Made by a program: the position numbers and the translations under genes. From positions 1-6,242 of the forward strand of contig CAMCEP010000171.1 of assembly GCA_945873675.1 (NCBI GenBank): a DNA stretch of 6,242 nt, read 5' to 3'. A model generated the notes under the pieces. It worked only from the letters and a program-made list of their open reading frames with translations, ran no database searches and was not told where the DNA came from. The DNA comes from Asaia bogorensis. GTDB lineage: Bacteria; Pseudomonadota; Alphaproteobacteria; Acetobacterales; Acetobacteraceae. Below, piece after piece: positions 1 to 4,884 of this stretch (its first letter is position 1; every line of letters begins with the position of its first letter).

Positions 1-975
1 TGGCGGTGGGAAGATGTGGCGAAGACCGCCCATGCGCTCCGCCCGCTGGTGCAGGATGCGCCCCGGCTGCACAAGACGCTCGCTGAACAGGCCGGGGTTG
101 GCCATCTGATCGAAAGGCGGGGGCTGATGTATATCTACCCCTCCCGCACGGATTTTGAGGCTGAGCGCAAAGCCTGGGATATCCGACACCAGGTCGGCGT
201 GCGCTGGATTGAACTTGACGCGGATGAGCTTCGCCAGCGGGAGCCTGACCTGGACCGCCGCTACGGTTTTGGCATTTTCGTGGATGAGGGTGGGCATTGC
301 ACTGACCCCGGCGCCTATGTTGCGGCGTTGATTGCCCTTGCCCAAGCCGAGGGTGCGAAGCTGCACCGCGATTACGCCACCGGCTTTCGCATTGAAGCCG
401 GAAGGCTTCGGGCCGTGACGACAGGGCAGGGGGAGATCGCCTGCGATGTCGCCGTGATTGCCGCTGGCGTCCATTCCAAGCCGCTGGCGCGGGCTGCCGG
501 GGATGATGTGCCGCTCGAGAGCGAACGCGGCTATCACGCTGAAATCAGCGCGCCAGAAGTGGCGCCCCGCTATGGGCTGATGCCCTCAGACGGCAAGATG
601 TCCATTATGAGGACAGCGCGCGGGCTTCGCTGCGCGGGCCAGGTGGAGATTGCCGGGATTGACGCGGCACCCAATTGGCAGCGCGCCGAAATCCTGAAAA
701 ACCATCTGCTGAGCTGTTTTCCGGGCCTGCCCAAGGATATTGCAGCGGACCGGATCAAATTCTGGCTGGGGCACCGGCCTTCCATGCCGGATGGCATGCC
801 CTGCCTAGGGCCGTCACGGGCGAGCCCGGATGTGATCCATGCCTTCGGCCATGGCCATACTGGCCTGGTGGCGGCAGCCCGCACGGGGGAGGTTGTGGCG
901 GCGCTACTTGCCGGCCGCCCATCGCCGATTCCCATCGCGGCCTTCGAATCGCGGCGTTTCAAGGCGTTTTTTTAG
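1..975 (+). CDS. FAD-dependent oxidoreductase, DadA/DAO-like (5' partial)
   Basis: The reading frame is open from the first base, so the true start and the N-terminal dinucleotide-binding GxGxxG motif lie upstream; 324 codons are visible, where the family usually has about 400 residues. Family signatures are present: VIAAGVHSKPLA followed by VPLESERGYH (FAD-domain edge and substrate-domain entry), RPSMPDGMPCLGPS, and the C-terminal FGHGHTGLVAAARTGE segment that contacts the flavin in DadA-type D-amino-acid dehydrogenases. Known members oxidise amines or amino acids to imino acids using FAD, often passing electrons to the respiratory chain. An internal GTG at 16 is only an apparent start, because homologous sequence continues upstream of it. 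The exact substrate cannot be assigned; sarcosine- or glycine-oxidase-like activity is possible. The gene ends in a T-rich stretch that may act as its terminator. Confidence 0.85.
   Translation, partial: WRWEDVAKTAHALRPLVQDAPRLHKTLAEQAGVGHLIERRGLMYIYPSRTDFEAERKAWDIRHQVGVRWIELDADELRQREPDLDRRYGFGIFVDEGGHCTDPGAYVAALIALAQAEGAKLHRDYATGFRIEAGRLRAVTTGQGEIACDVAVIAAGVHSKPLARAAGDDVPLESERGYHAEISAPEVAPRYGLMPSDGKMSIMRTARGLRCAGQVEIAGIDAAPNWQRAEILKNHLLSCFPGLPKDIAADRIKFWLGHRPSMPDGMPCLGPSRASPDVIHAFGHGHTGLVAAARTGEVVAALLAGRPSPIPIAAFESRRFKAFF
940..973 (+). terminator. Intrinsic terminator overlapping the oxidoreductase 3' end
   Basis: GCCTTCGAA (940-948) pairs with TTCAAGGC (958-965), giving eight base pairs with one bulged C and a 9-nt loop. 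One G and then seven T (967-973) follow, with the last T forming part of the TAG stop codon. The stem lies entirely in coding sequence, so termination here would trim the mRNA at the stop codon. The stem is only moderately GC-rich, so strength is uncertain. Confidence 0.5.
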
Positions 976-1013
976 CTTTTGAAGCGCTTGGCTTAAGATT
1001 TTTCTCGCTTTTC

Positions 1014-1031
1014 AGGAAACAGGGTGTCATG
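1014..1031 (+). promoter_or_regulatory. Shine-Dalgarno with two overlapping candidate starts
   Basis: AGGA (1014-1017) lies 6 nt before a GTG at 1024, which is in frame with the cold-shock gene, and 11 nt before an ATG at 1029 in another frame. A second purine patch, AGGG (1021-1024), lies 4 nt before that ATG. The same ribosome-binding region could therefore serve either reading frame. This is the best Shine-Dalgarno-like sequence upstream of the cold-shock coding region. Confidence 0.4.
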
Positions 1032-1866
1032 CTGCGAAATACCAGCGTTGCATCCCGCGCGTTGCGGTCATTTTTGTGTGGATAGTCAAACAGTGTTTCC
1101 TGAAAACGAGCACCAGGATAGCACCGGGCCGATCGAGGCCGAGGTGAAGTGGTACAACTCCCGTAAAGGCTTCGGCTTCGTACTGGGACCAGATGGGCAA
1201 GATGTGTTTTTTCACGCCTCTGCCCTGACAGAGGCAGGCATTGAGCCGCCAGATACCGGCGATAAGCTGGTCTGCGAAATGGGTTCTGACCGGCAAGGCC
1301 GGCGCCTGATTACGCGGATCATGCAGCTGAAGAAGGGCGAAGGCGGTGGCGAAGCGCGCCCGCCGCGTCGTGAATTCGGCGGCGGTGGTGGCTTTGGGGA
1401 TCGTCCCCCGCGCCGCGATTTCGGGGATCGTCCCCCGCGTCGTGATTTCGGTGGCGGCGGCGGCTTTGGCGGCGGCGGTGGTGGTTTTGGCGATCGTCCT
1501 CCGCGTCGTGATTTCGGGGATCGTCCCCCGCGCCGTGACTTCGGCGGCGGCGGCGGTTTCGGCGGTGGCGGCGGTGGCTTTGGTGATCGTCCCCCGCGTC
1601 GTGATTTCGGGGATCGTCCCCCGCCGCGGCGCGAATTCAGCCGCGATGAAGGCGGCCCGACCTATGACATTGCCGGCACGGTCAAGTGGTTTGACCAGGT
1701 GCGTGGCTTTGGCTTCGTGACGCCAGAAGATGGTGGCCAGGATGTCTTCCTGCATTCTTCGGTGCTGCAACGCGCCGGCAAGCAGGATGTGCAGCAGGGT
1801 GAAAAGGTAGCGCTTGAAGTGCGTGATGGTCAGCGCGGCCGTCAGGCCGTGAATATGAAGGACTAA
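1024..1866 (+). CDS. Two-domain cold-shock protein with Gly/Arg/Pro repeat linker
   Basis: This encodes a cytoplasmic single-stranded nucleic-acid-binding protein, up to 280 residues. Numbering from the GTG at 1024, cold-shock domain 1 spans about 38-105 (KWYN, RNP1 KGFGFV, RNP2 VFFHAS). Domain 2 spans about 216-278 (KWFD, RNP1 RGFGFV, RNP2 VFLHSS). Between them lies a low-complexity linker (about 106-205) of GDRPPRRDF and G5F/G6F units, which is basic and probably disordered. Such proteins act as RNA chaperones in cold or stationary-phase adaptation. Two-domain members are common in alphaproteobacteria, but this linker is long. The start is uncertain: GTG 1024 has the best Shine-Dalgarno but adds a Cys-rich tail (C3, C4, C14, C18) unlike the family. 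GTG 1078 or GTG 1093 would give a more typical short N-terminus with weak ribosome-binding sites. The gene ends in a strong terminator and is probably monocistronic. Confidence 0.9.
   Translation: MSCCEIPALHPARCGHFCVDSQTVFPENEHQDSTGPIEAEVKWYNSRKGFGFVLGPDGQDVFFHASALTEAGIEPPDTGDKLVCEMGSDRQGRRLITRIMQLKKGEGGGEARPPRREFGGGGGFGDRPPRRDFGDRPPRRDFGGGGGFGGGGGGFGDRPPRRDFGDRPPRRDFGGGGGFGGGGGGFGDRPPRRDFGDRPPPRREFSRDEGGPTYDIAGTVKWFDQVRGFGFVTPEDGGQDVFLHSSVLQRAGKQDVQQGEKVALEVRDGQRGRQAVNMKD
1029..1085 (+). CDS. Possible 18-residue upstream leader ORF
   Basis: An ATG at 1029, closely preceded by purine-rich sequence, opens a frame encoding MLRNTSVASRALRSFLCG and stopping at TAG (1083-1085). It overlaps the extended N-terminus of the cold-shock gene in a different frame and ends just before an alternative GTG start at 1093. 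If translated, its stop would deliver ribosomes close to that start. No homology can be claimed, and it may simply be chance sequence in a 5' untranslated region. It has no recognised function. Confidence 0.2.
   Translation: MLRNTSVASRALRSFLCG
1396..1638 (+). repeat. 93-bp in-frame tandem repeat coding for the cold-shock linker
   Basis: Two full 93-bp units (1396-1488, 1489-1581) and a partial third (1582-1638) encode GDRPPRRDF twice, then GGGGGF, then GGGGGGF. The first two units are identical as protein but differ at 12 nucleotides, all in third codon positions. The third unit ends in a diverged GDRPPPRREF. Within each unit is a 27-bp sub-repeat encoding GDRPPRRDF. The repeat is in frame, so gain or loss of units would lengthen or shorten the linker without breaking the gene. 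Confidence 0.95.
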
Positions 1867-1915
1867 AACATCCCGCATCGCAGCCCTTATGTGCGGCGAT
1901 GATGATGTGAATAGG

Positions 1916-1948
1916 AAAGCGAGGGGGCAATGCCCTCTCGCTTTTTTT
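1916..1948 (+). terminator. Rho-independent terminator of the cold-shock gene
   Basis: AGCGAGGGGGC (1918-1928) pairs with GCCCTCTCGCT (1932-1942) in an 11-bp stem with one G-U pair and a 3-nt AAT loop. Flanking AA/TT can extend it. Seven T (1942-1948) follow. Between the stop codon and this hairpin lies a weaker imperfect stem (ACATC 1868-1872 with GATGT 1904-1908, and CATCGC 1876-1881 with GCGATG 1896-1901), which may protect the mRNA end or be incidental. Confidence 0.9.
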
Positions 1949-2092
1949 ATGTGTTGGACAGTGGGACCTGTTTCCATTCTTGATTGAGAATACTGAAGAC
2001 ACGCAAAGAATTTTTACCAAAAATAAATAAAAAACGTGGTTTTTCCATGCTTTATTTAAGGGGTTTTTCATTTTCATTTGGGAAACTGCGCT
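1949..2092 (+). other. AT-rich region upstream of the first flagellin gene
   Basis: This non-coding stretch lies between the cold-shock terminator and the flagellin leader. From about 2005 to 2080 it is dominated by A- and T-tracts, in contrast to the GC-rich genes. It contains an inverted repeat AAAAAC-GTG-GTTTTT (2030-2044). A promoter for the flagellin is expected here. I could not place a convincing sigma-28 (GCCGATAA-like) or sigma-54 (GG-N10-GC) element, so the promoter is not localised. Confidence 0.4.
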
Positions 2093-2128
2093 TGTCCCGA
2101 AAATCGGGCACAGCGAAGGGAAAATCCC
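2093..2128 (+). promoter_or_regulatory. Flagellin 1 leader: two hairpins, the second over the Shine-Dalgarno
   Basis: Hairpin 1 is CCCGA-AAA-TCGGG (2096-2108), extendable outward with a bulge. Hairpin 2 is GGGA-AAA-TCCC (2118-2128); it contains the AAGGGA Shine-Dalgarno and touches the ATG at 2129. An alternative pairing of TCCC (2095-2098) with GGGA (2118-2121) is also possible. The stems are short, but the same arrangement recurs before the second flagellin gene. Alphaproteobacterial flagellin mRNAs are known to be controlled through their 5' leaders (FlbT in Caulobacter), so a translational role is a reasonable inference. Confidence 0.45.
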
Positions 2129-2959
2129 ATGAATCTGAATTCGGTTAATACCAATATCGGGGCGATGACCGCCCTTCAGTCCTTGAACCGGACCAATGAT
2201 GCTTTGGGCGTTGTCCAGAAGCGCGTTTCCACTGGCTTTCGTGTAGCGGATGCCAAGGATGATGGCGGCGCTTTTGCTGTTGCCCAATCCGTACGTGGCG
2301 ATGTGGCCGGGCTGACTGCCGCAAATGAGCAGTTGGGGGGGCTTAAGGGTATCATTGACGTTACCCTTCACGGCCTAAATCAAGTCTCCACAACCATGGT
2401 TGAATTGCGCACGGTGCTGACACGCCTTGCGGATGGCACGATCAATACTGAACAGCGCGACCAGTATAATCAACAATATGAACAGCTGCGCACGCAGGTG
2501 GAACGATTCATTGACGACGCGACCTATAATGGCCGCACGTTGTTGAGCACCGTTGCCGCTGACGGCGGCGGAGACATTGCGACGATCCGAAACGAAGTCG
2601 GCTCCGTACTTACGATTGCCGCTTTTGATGGCGCTGCTGACTTCGTTGTGGCGGCCGCACCAGCGGATGATGCCGCGGCGCGCACCGCCATCACCGGTGA
2701 CTGGACGACCGTCAATAGCGCGCTTAATGACGCGCTCAATCGTCTCGGCTCCGATGCGCGCTACATTGATTCGCAAATCGGATATAACCGAGACAAGCTA
2801 GATGCCGTCGAAGGTGGCTTGGGTGCCTTGATTGACGCCGATATCGCCAAGGAAGCCGCACGGCTTCAGGCTTTGCAGATCCGCCAGCAGCTTGGCACGC
2901 AAACTCTTTCCATCACGAACCAGGCACCGCAGGCGCTACTGTCCCTGTTTGGGAGATGA
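2129..2959 (+). CDS. Flagellin (first of a tandem pair)
   Basis: This encodes the structural subunit of the flagellar filament, exported through the flagellar type III apparatus and polymerised outside the cell. The 276-residue product is the usual compact alphaproteobacterial size. It has a conserved N-terminal D0/D1 helix region (SVNTNIGAMTALQSLNRTN, then RVSTGFRVADAKDDGGAFAVAQ, about 5-55) and a C-terminal region (NRLGSDARYIDSQIGYNRDK onward to QLGTQTLSITNQAPQALLSLFGR). A short variable centre (about 140-190) carries an Ala/Asp-rich insert instead of large surface domains. The ATG at 2129 is chosen because MNLNSVNTN matches flagellin N-termini and AAGGGA lies 7 nt upstream. No signal peptide is expected or seen. 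It is strongly similar to the downstream flagellin but has its own leader and terminator, so the two are probably separate transcription units. No fla/flj symbol can be assigned safely. Confidence 0.95.
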   Translation: MNLNSVNTNIGAMTALQSLNRTNDALGVVQKRVSTGFRVADAKDDGGAFAVAQSVRGDVAGLTAANEQLGGLKGIIDVTLHGLNQVSTTMVELRTVLTRLADGTINTEQRDQYNQQYEQLRTQVERFIDDATYNGRTLLSTVAADGGGDIATIRNEVGSVLTIAAFDGAADFVVAAAPADDAAARTAITGDWTTVNSALNDALNRLGSDARYIDSQIGYNRDKLDAVEGGLGALIDADIAKEAARLQALQIRQQLGTQTLSITNQAPQALLSLFGR

Positions 2960-3013
2960 TTTGATTTTTTCTGCCTGACCAAATCAGCCTTAGGGTCACG
3001 CGCAGCTTTGTTC

Positions 3014-3042
3014 AAAACCGCAGCGCATGCGCTGCGGTTTTT
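3014..3042 (+). terminator. Rho-independent terminator of flagellin 1
   Basis: A perfect 28-nt palindrome (3014-3041) has arms AAAACCGCAGCGCA and TGCGCTGCGGTTTT. It folds into a GC-rich stem with a small loop centred on CATG and ends in five T (3038-3042). The A-run on the left arm means it could also stop transcription on the minus strand. It lies 55 bp after the flagellin stop codon and separates the two flagellin genes transcriptionally. Confidence 0.85.
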
Positions 3043-3111
3043 CGTCTAAAAAAACCCAGCGCCAAGACGTGAAGCTTAGATGTTGGCCGAAATAATTTCA
3101 AAAAATTAGAA

Positions 3112-3127
3112 AAAATTCCAGAATTTT
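3112..3127. repeat. AT-rich inverted repeat upstream of the flagellin 2 promoter
   Basis: AAAATTC (3112-3118) and GAATTTT (3121-3127) form a 7-bp inverted repeat with a 2-bp centre, directly upstream of the candidate sigma-28 promoter. It could be an operator or simply part of an AT-rich, UP-like region. The surrounding 3090-3147 segment is strongly AT-rich compared with the flanking genes. No regulator can be named. Confidence 0.3.
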
Positions 3128-3129
3128 AC

Positions 3130-3155
3130 TGAAAATTATATTTTATTGCTGATAA
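3130..3155 (+). promoter_or_regulatory. Candidate sigma-28 (FliA-type) promoter of flagellin 2
   Basis: GCTGATAA (3148-3155) matches the sigma-28 -10 consensus GCCGATAA at seven of eight positions. TGAAAATT (3130-3137) resembles the -35 TAAAGTTT at five of eight, with a 10-bp gap against 11 in the enterobacterial consensus. Transcription would start near 3162, giving a leader of roughly 37 nt that begins at the base of the first leader hairpin. Sigma-28 promoters drive late flagellar genes in many bacteria, which fits a filament gene. Confidence 0.5.
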
Positions 3156-3162
3156 TCCCCTC

Positions 3163-3198
3163 AGCCCAAAATGGGTTCGCAAAGAAGGAAAAATTCCG
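3163..3198 (+). promoter_or_regulatory. Flagellin 2 leader: two hairpins, the second over the Shine-Dalgarno
   Basis: Hairpin 1 is AGCCCA-AAA-TGGGTT (3163-3177, six pairs including one G-U). Hairpin 2 is GGAA-AAA-TTCC (3187-3197); it contains the AAGGA Shine-Dalgarno and ends 1 nt before the ATG at 3199. Order, AAA loops and position mirror the first flagellin leader, with stem bases that differ but still pair. This suggests a shared RNA control element, though each stem is short. Confidence 0.45.
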
Positions 3199-4047
3199 AT
3201 GAGCATCACATCCGTCAATACCAATACCAGCGCCATGATGGCGCTTCAGTCGCTCAATCGCACTAATGAGGCGCTGGCCCAGGTGCAAAAACGCGTCTCC
3301 ACTGGATATCGCGTTGCGGATGCCAAGGATGATGGTGGCGCTTTCGCCATAGCACAGACTGTGCGCGCCGATACCGCCACGCTCAATGCCGTCAATGAAC
3401 AAATGGGTGGTATGCGCGGCTTGGTTGATATTTCCTTGACGGCGCTGAAGCAGGTTTCCAACACCATGATTGAAGTGCGCACGGTCCTCACCAGGCTTGC
3501 CGACGGCAGCATCAGTGATGAAGCGCGCAACCAGTACAATCAGCAATATGCCCAGCTTCGTACACAGATCACGGATTTTCTGGCTGATGCGGATTACAGT
3601 GGCCACAATCTGCTGACCGGAACGTCACCGGGGGATGATATTGTGGCCATGCGCAATGAATCTGCGGATGCTACAGATCTCTATACGCTGGCGGCTCTCG
3701 GACCCGACACGAATTTCATCGTCGCCGCTGGGCCCTTTGCTACCGCAGCCGATGCCCAGACAGCCCTTACGCCCAGCACCGGCGATTTCGACAGCATCAA
3801 TAATGTCATCAATGATGCCATGAACCGCCTGGGTTCCGATGCGCGCTACCTTGATGCGCAAATCAATTACAACCGCGACAAGATCGATTCGATTGAAGGC
3901 GGCCTTGGTTCCTTGATTGATGCGGATCTGGCCAAAGAATCAGCGCGCCTCCAGGCATTGCAGATCCGCCAGCAGCTTGGCACGCAGACACTCTCCATCG
4001 CCAATCAGGCGCCGCAGTTCCTGACATCACTCTTCGGCGGCCGGTAA
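3199..4047 (+). CDS. Flagellin (second of a tandem pair)
   Basis: This is a 282-residue filament subunit, paralogous to the upstream flagellin. The N-terminal SVNTNTSAMMALQSLNRTN and RVSTGYRVADAKDDGGAFAIAQ blocks and the C-terminal NRLGSDARYLDAQINYNRDK to QLGTQTLSIANQAPQFLTSLFGGR blocks are nearly the same as in the first copy. The centre (about 140-195) differs and is a few residues longer, with a TSPGDDIVAMRN start and an Ala/Thr-rich stretch. The ATG at 3199 is preceded by GAAGGAAA at a good distance. A sigma-28-like promoter and a two-hairpin leader lie upstream. Multiple flagellins assembling at different positions along one filament are known in alphaproteobacteria such as Caulobacter, so the two copies may have distinct places or timing; that is inference. 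No FlaF, FlbT or hook genes are visible nearby. Confidence 0.95.
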   Translation: MSITSVNTNTSAMMALQSLNRTNEALAQVQKRVSTGYRVADAKDDGGAFAIAQTVRADTATLNAVNEQMGGMRGLVDISLTALKQVSNTMIEVRTVLTRLADGSISDEARNQYNQQYAQLRTQITDFLADADYSGHNLLTGTSPGDDIVAMRNESADATDLYTLAALGPDTNFIVAAGPFATAADAQTALTPSTGDFDSINNVINDAMNRLGSDARYLDAQINYNRDKIDSIEGGLGSLIDADLAKESARLQALQIRQQLGTQTLSIANQAPQFLTSLFGGR

Positions 4048-4059
4048 TGCCATGAAGTT

Positions 4060-4085
4060 CCTTGGCCGGTCTTCACCGGCCAAGG
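4060..4085. terminator. GC-rich hairpin between convergent genes
   Basis: CCTTGGCCGGT (4060-4070) and ACCGGCCAAGG (4075-4085) form a perfect 11-bp stem with a CTTC loop. It sits in the 41-bp gap between the stop codons of flagellin 2 (plus) and the racemase-family gene (minus). There is no T-tract on either side, so it is not a classical intrinsic terminator. It could stabilise both mRNA ends or assist termination bidirectionally. Confidence 0.55.
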
Positions 4086-4088
4086 GCT

Positions 4089-4829
4089 TCAGCCAAAGCG
4101 CCGCGGCCTGAGCCCAGCGTGAAACCAGCTGATCATCGAATAAATGTCGTAGACCGGCAGGCCAAGCGCATCGCGCAGCGCCGCCGCATAGGGCGGCATG
4201 TTGGTGCATTCCAGCACAATGGCGCCAATATCCGGGTGCTGCGCGACCAGCGCGCGCCCTGCATCCAGGATATCCTGCGTTGCCAGATCAATATCCATAT
4301 CCTGCTGATCCGCGCGGATCAGCACGCGGAAAAACTCCCGCCCACCTTCGGTGCCAACGCAGAGGATATCGCGCGCGACACCAACGGCATCCAAATGCGC
4401 CGGCGTCAGCGATTGCTTGCTGACGGTAATCACGCCAACGCGCTTGCCGGGGGGCAGCGTTGCTTGCACCCAAGGCACCTGCATCAGCGATGATGTCGCA
4501 ACCGGCACCTGCACCGCTTCTGCCAATTCGCGCTGGAAAAGGGATAGGAAGCCGCAATTGGTGGTGATGGCCTCGGCACCCAGATGGACCAGCTCCTGCG
4601 CGGCGGCGATGAAATCCGGCAAAAGCCCTTTGGCGCCCAGTAGCACCACTTTCTCGGGCGTCGCGCCAGGCACTACGCGGAACAGCACGGGGAAGGGCCA
4701 GGTCTCGCCATTGCCCATATCACCAGGGATTCGGGGAAAGCGCGCTTCCAGCATCAATATGCCAAGCGGCGCGCCATAGATGGATTTGCCACCGCGCGCG
4801 ATGCGCGGCCCAGATTTAGGGGTGTTCAT
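4089..4829 (-). CDS. Aspartate/glutamate/hydantoin racemase family protein
   Basis: This 246-residue cytoplasmic protein is probably of the Asp/Glu racemase superfamily, which comprises cofactor-independent racemases and isomerases using two cysteines as acid/base catalysts. The two expected cysteines are visible in typical settings: C92 in AITTNCGFL and C208 in IVLECTNMPPYA, with LPVYDIYSMISWF near the C-terminus. The N-terminal IYGAPLGILMLEARFPRIPGD block is in a conserved style for this subgroup. Family members include hydantoin, aspartate and glutamate racemases, maleate isomerase and arylmalonate decarboxylase, so the substrate is open. The ATG at 4829 has no clear Shine-Dalgarno. It diverges from the solute-receptor gene 55 bp away, a context that fits racemising or isomerising an imported acid or amino-acid derivative rather than cell-wall glutamate supply. 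Confidence 0.82.
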   Translation of the reverse strand: MNTPKSGPRIARGGKSIYGAPLGILMLEARFPRIPGDMGNGETWPFPVLFRVVPGATPEKVVLLGAKGLLPDFIAAAQELVHLGAEAITTNCGFLSLFQRELAEAVQVPVATSSLMQVPWVQATLPPGKRVGVITVSKQSLTPAHLDAVGVARDILCVGTEGGREFFRVLIRADQQDMDIDLATQDILDAGRALVAQHPDIGAIVLECTNMPPYAAALRDALGLPVYDIYSMISWFHAGLRPRRFG

Positions 4830-4884
4830 CTCATAAGCTTAAGCGGCTAAACTGCGGCCCAACAATCCCAAGGAGTTTCAATCC
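4830..4884. promoter_or_regulatory. Divergent intergenic region with a strong RBS for the solute receptor
   Basis: These 55 bp separate the start codons of the minus-strand racemase-family gene and the plus-strand receptor gene, so both promoters probably lie here or overlap the genes. AAGGAG (4870-4875), 9 nt before the ATG at 4885, is a strong Shine-Dalgarno for the receptor. An 8-bp palindrome GCTTAAGC (4837-4844) and two GCGGC repeats (4843-4847 and 4853-4857) are present but too short to call operators. No clear -10/-35 pair was found. Confidence 0.4.

Noticed and set aside
971..999. Possible sigma-70 promoter for the cold-shock gene (TTTAGC with 17-bp spacing to TAAGAT)
   Set aside because: Only three of six and four of six consensus matches; too weak to call without transcript data.
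1396..1638. Regularly spaced repeats that superficially suggest a CRISPR or satellite array
   Set aside because: The units are in frame, lie between two cold-shock domains and have no unique spacers; they encode a protein linker.
1027..1977. Long minus-strand open frame (316 codons) opposite the cold-shock gene, rich in Thr/Ala/Ile repeats
   Set aside because: Its repeats are the reverse complement of the GDRPPRRDF/poly-Gly codons. Its length reflects GC-rich codon bias, and the plus-strand frame carries unmistakable cold-shock domains.
2038..2050. Possible sigma-54 promoter (TGG...GC) before flagellin 1
   Set aside because: GG (2038-2039) and GC (2049-2050) are separated by 9 bp, not the required 10, and neighbouring consensus bases do not match.
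2078..2128. Upstream TTG start that would extend flagellin 1 by 17 residues
   Set aside because: Flagellin N-termini begin at MNLNSVNTN, a Shine-Dalgarno lies just before ATG 2129, and the extension has no flagellin character.
3136..3606. Minus-strand open frame spanning the flagellin 2 leader and N-terminus
   Set aside because: It is antisense to strongly conserved flagellin sequence and shows no domain or start signal of its own; a comparable frame opposite flagellin 1 (2375-2776) was dismissed for the same reason.
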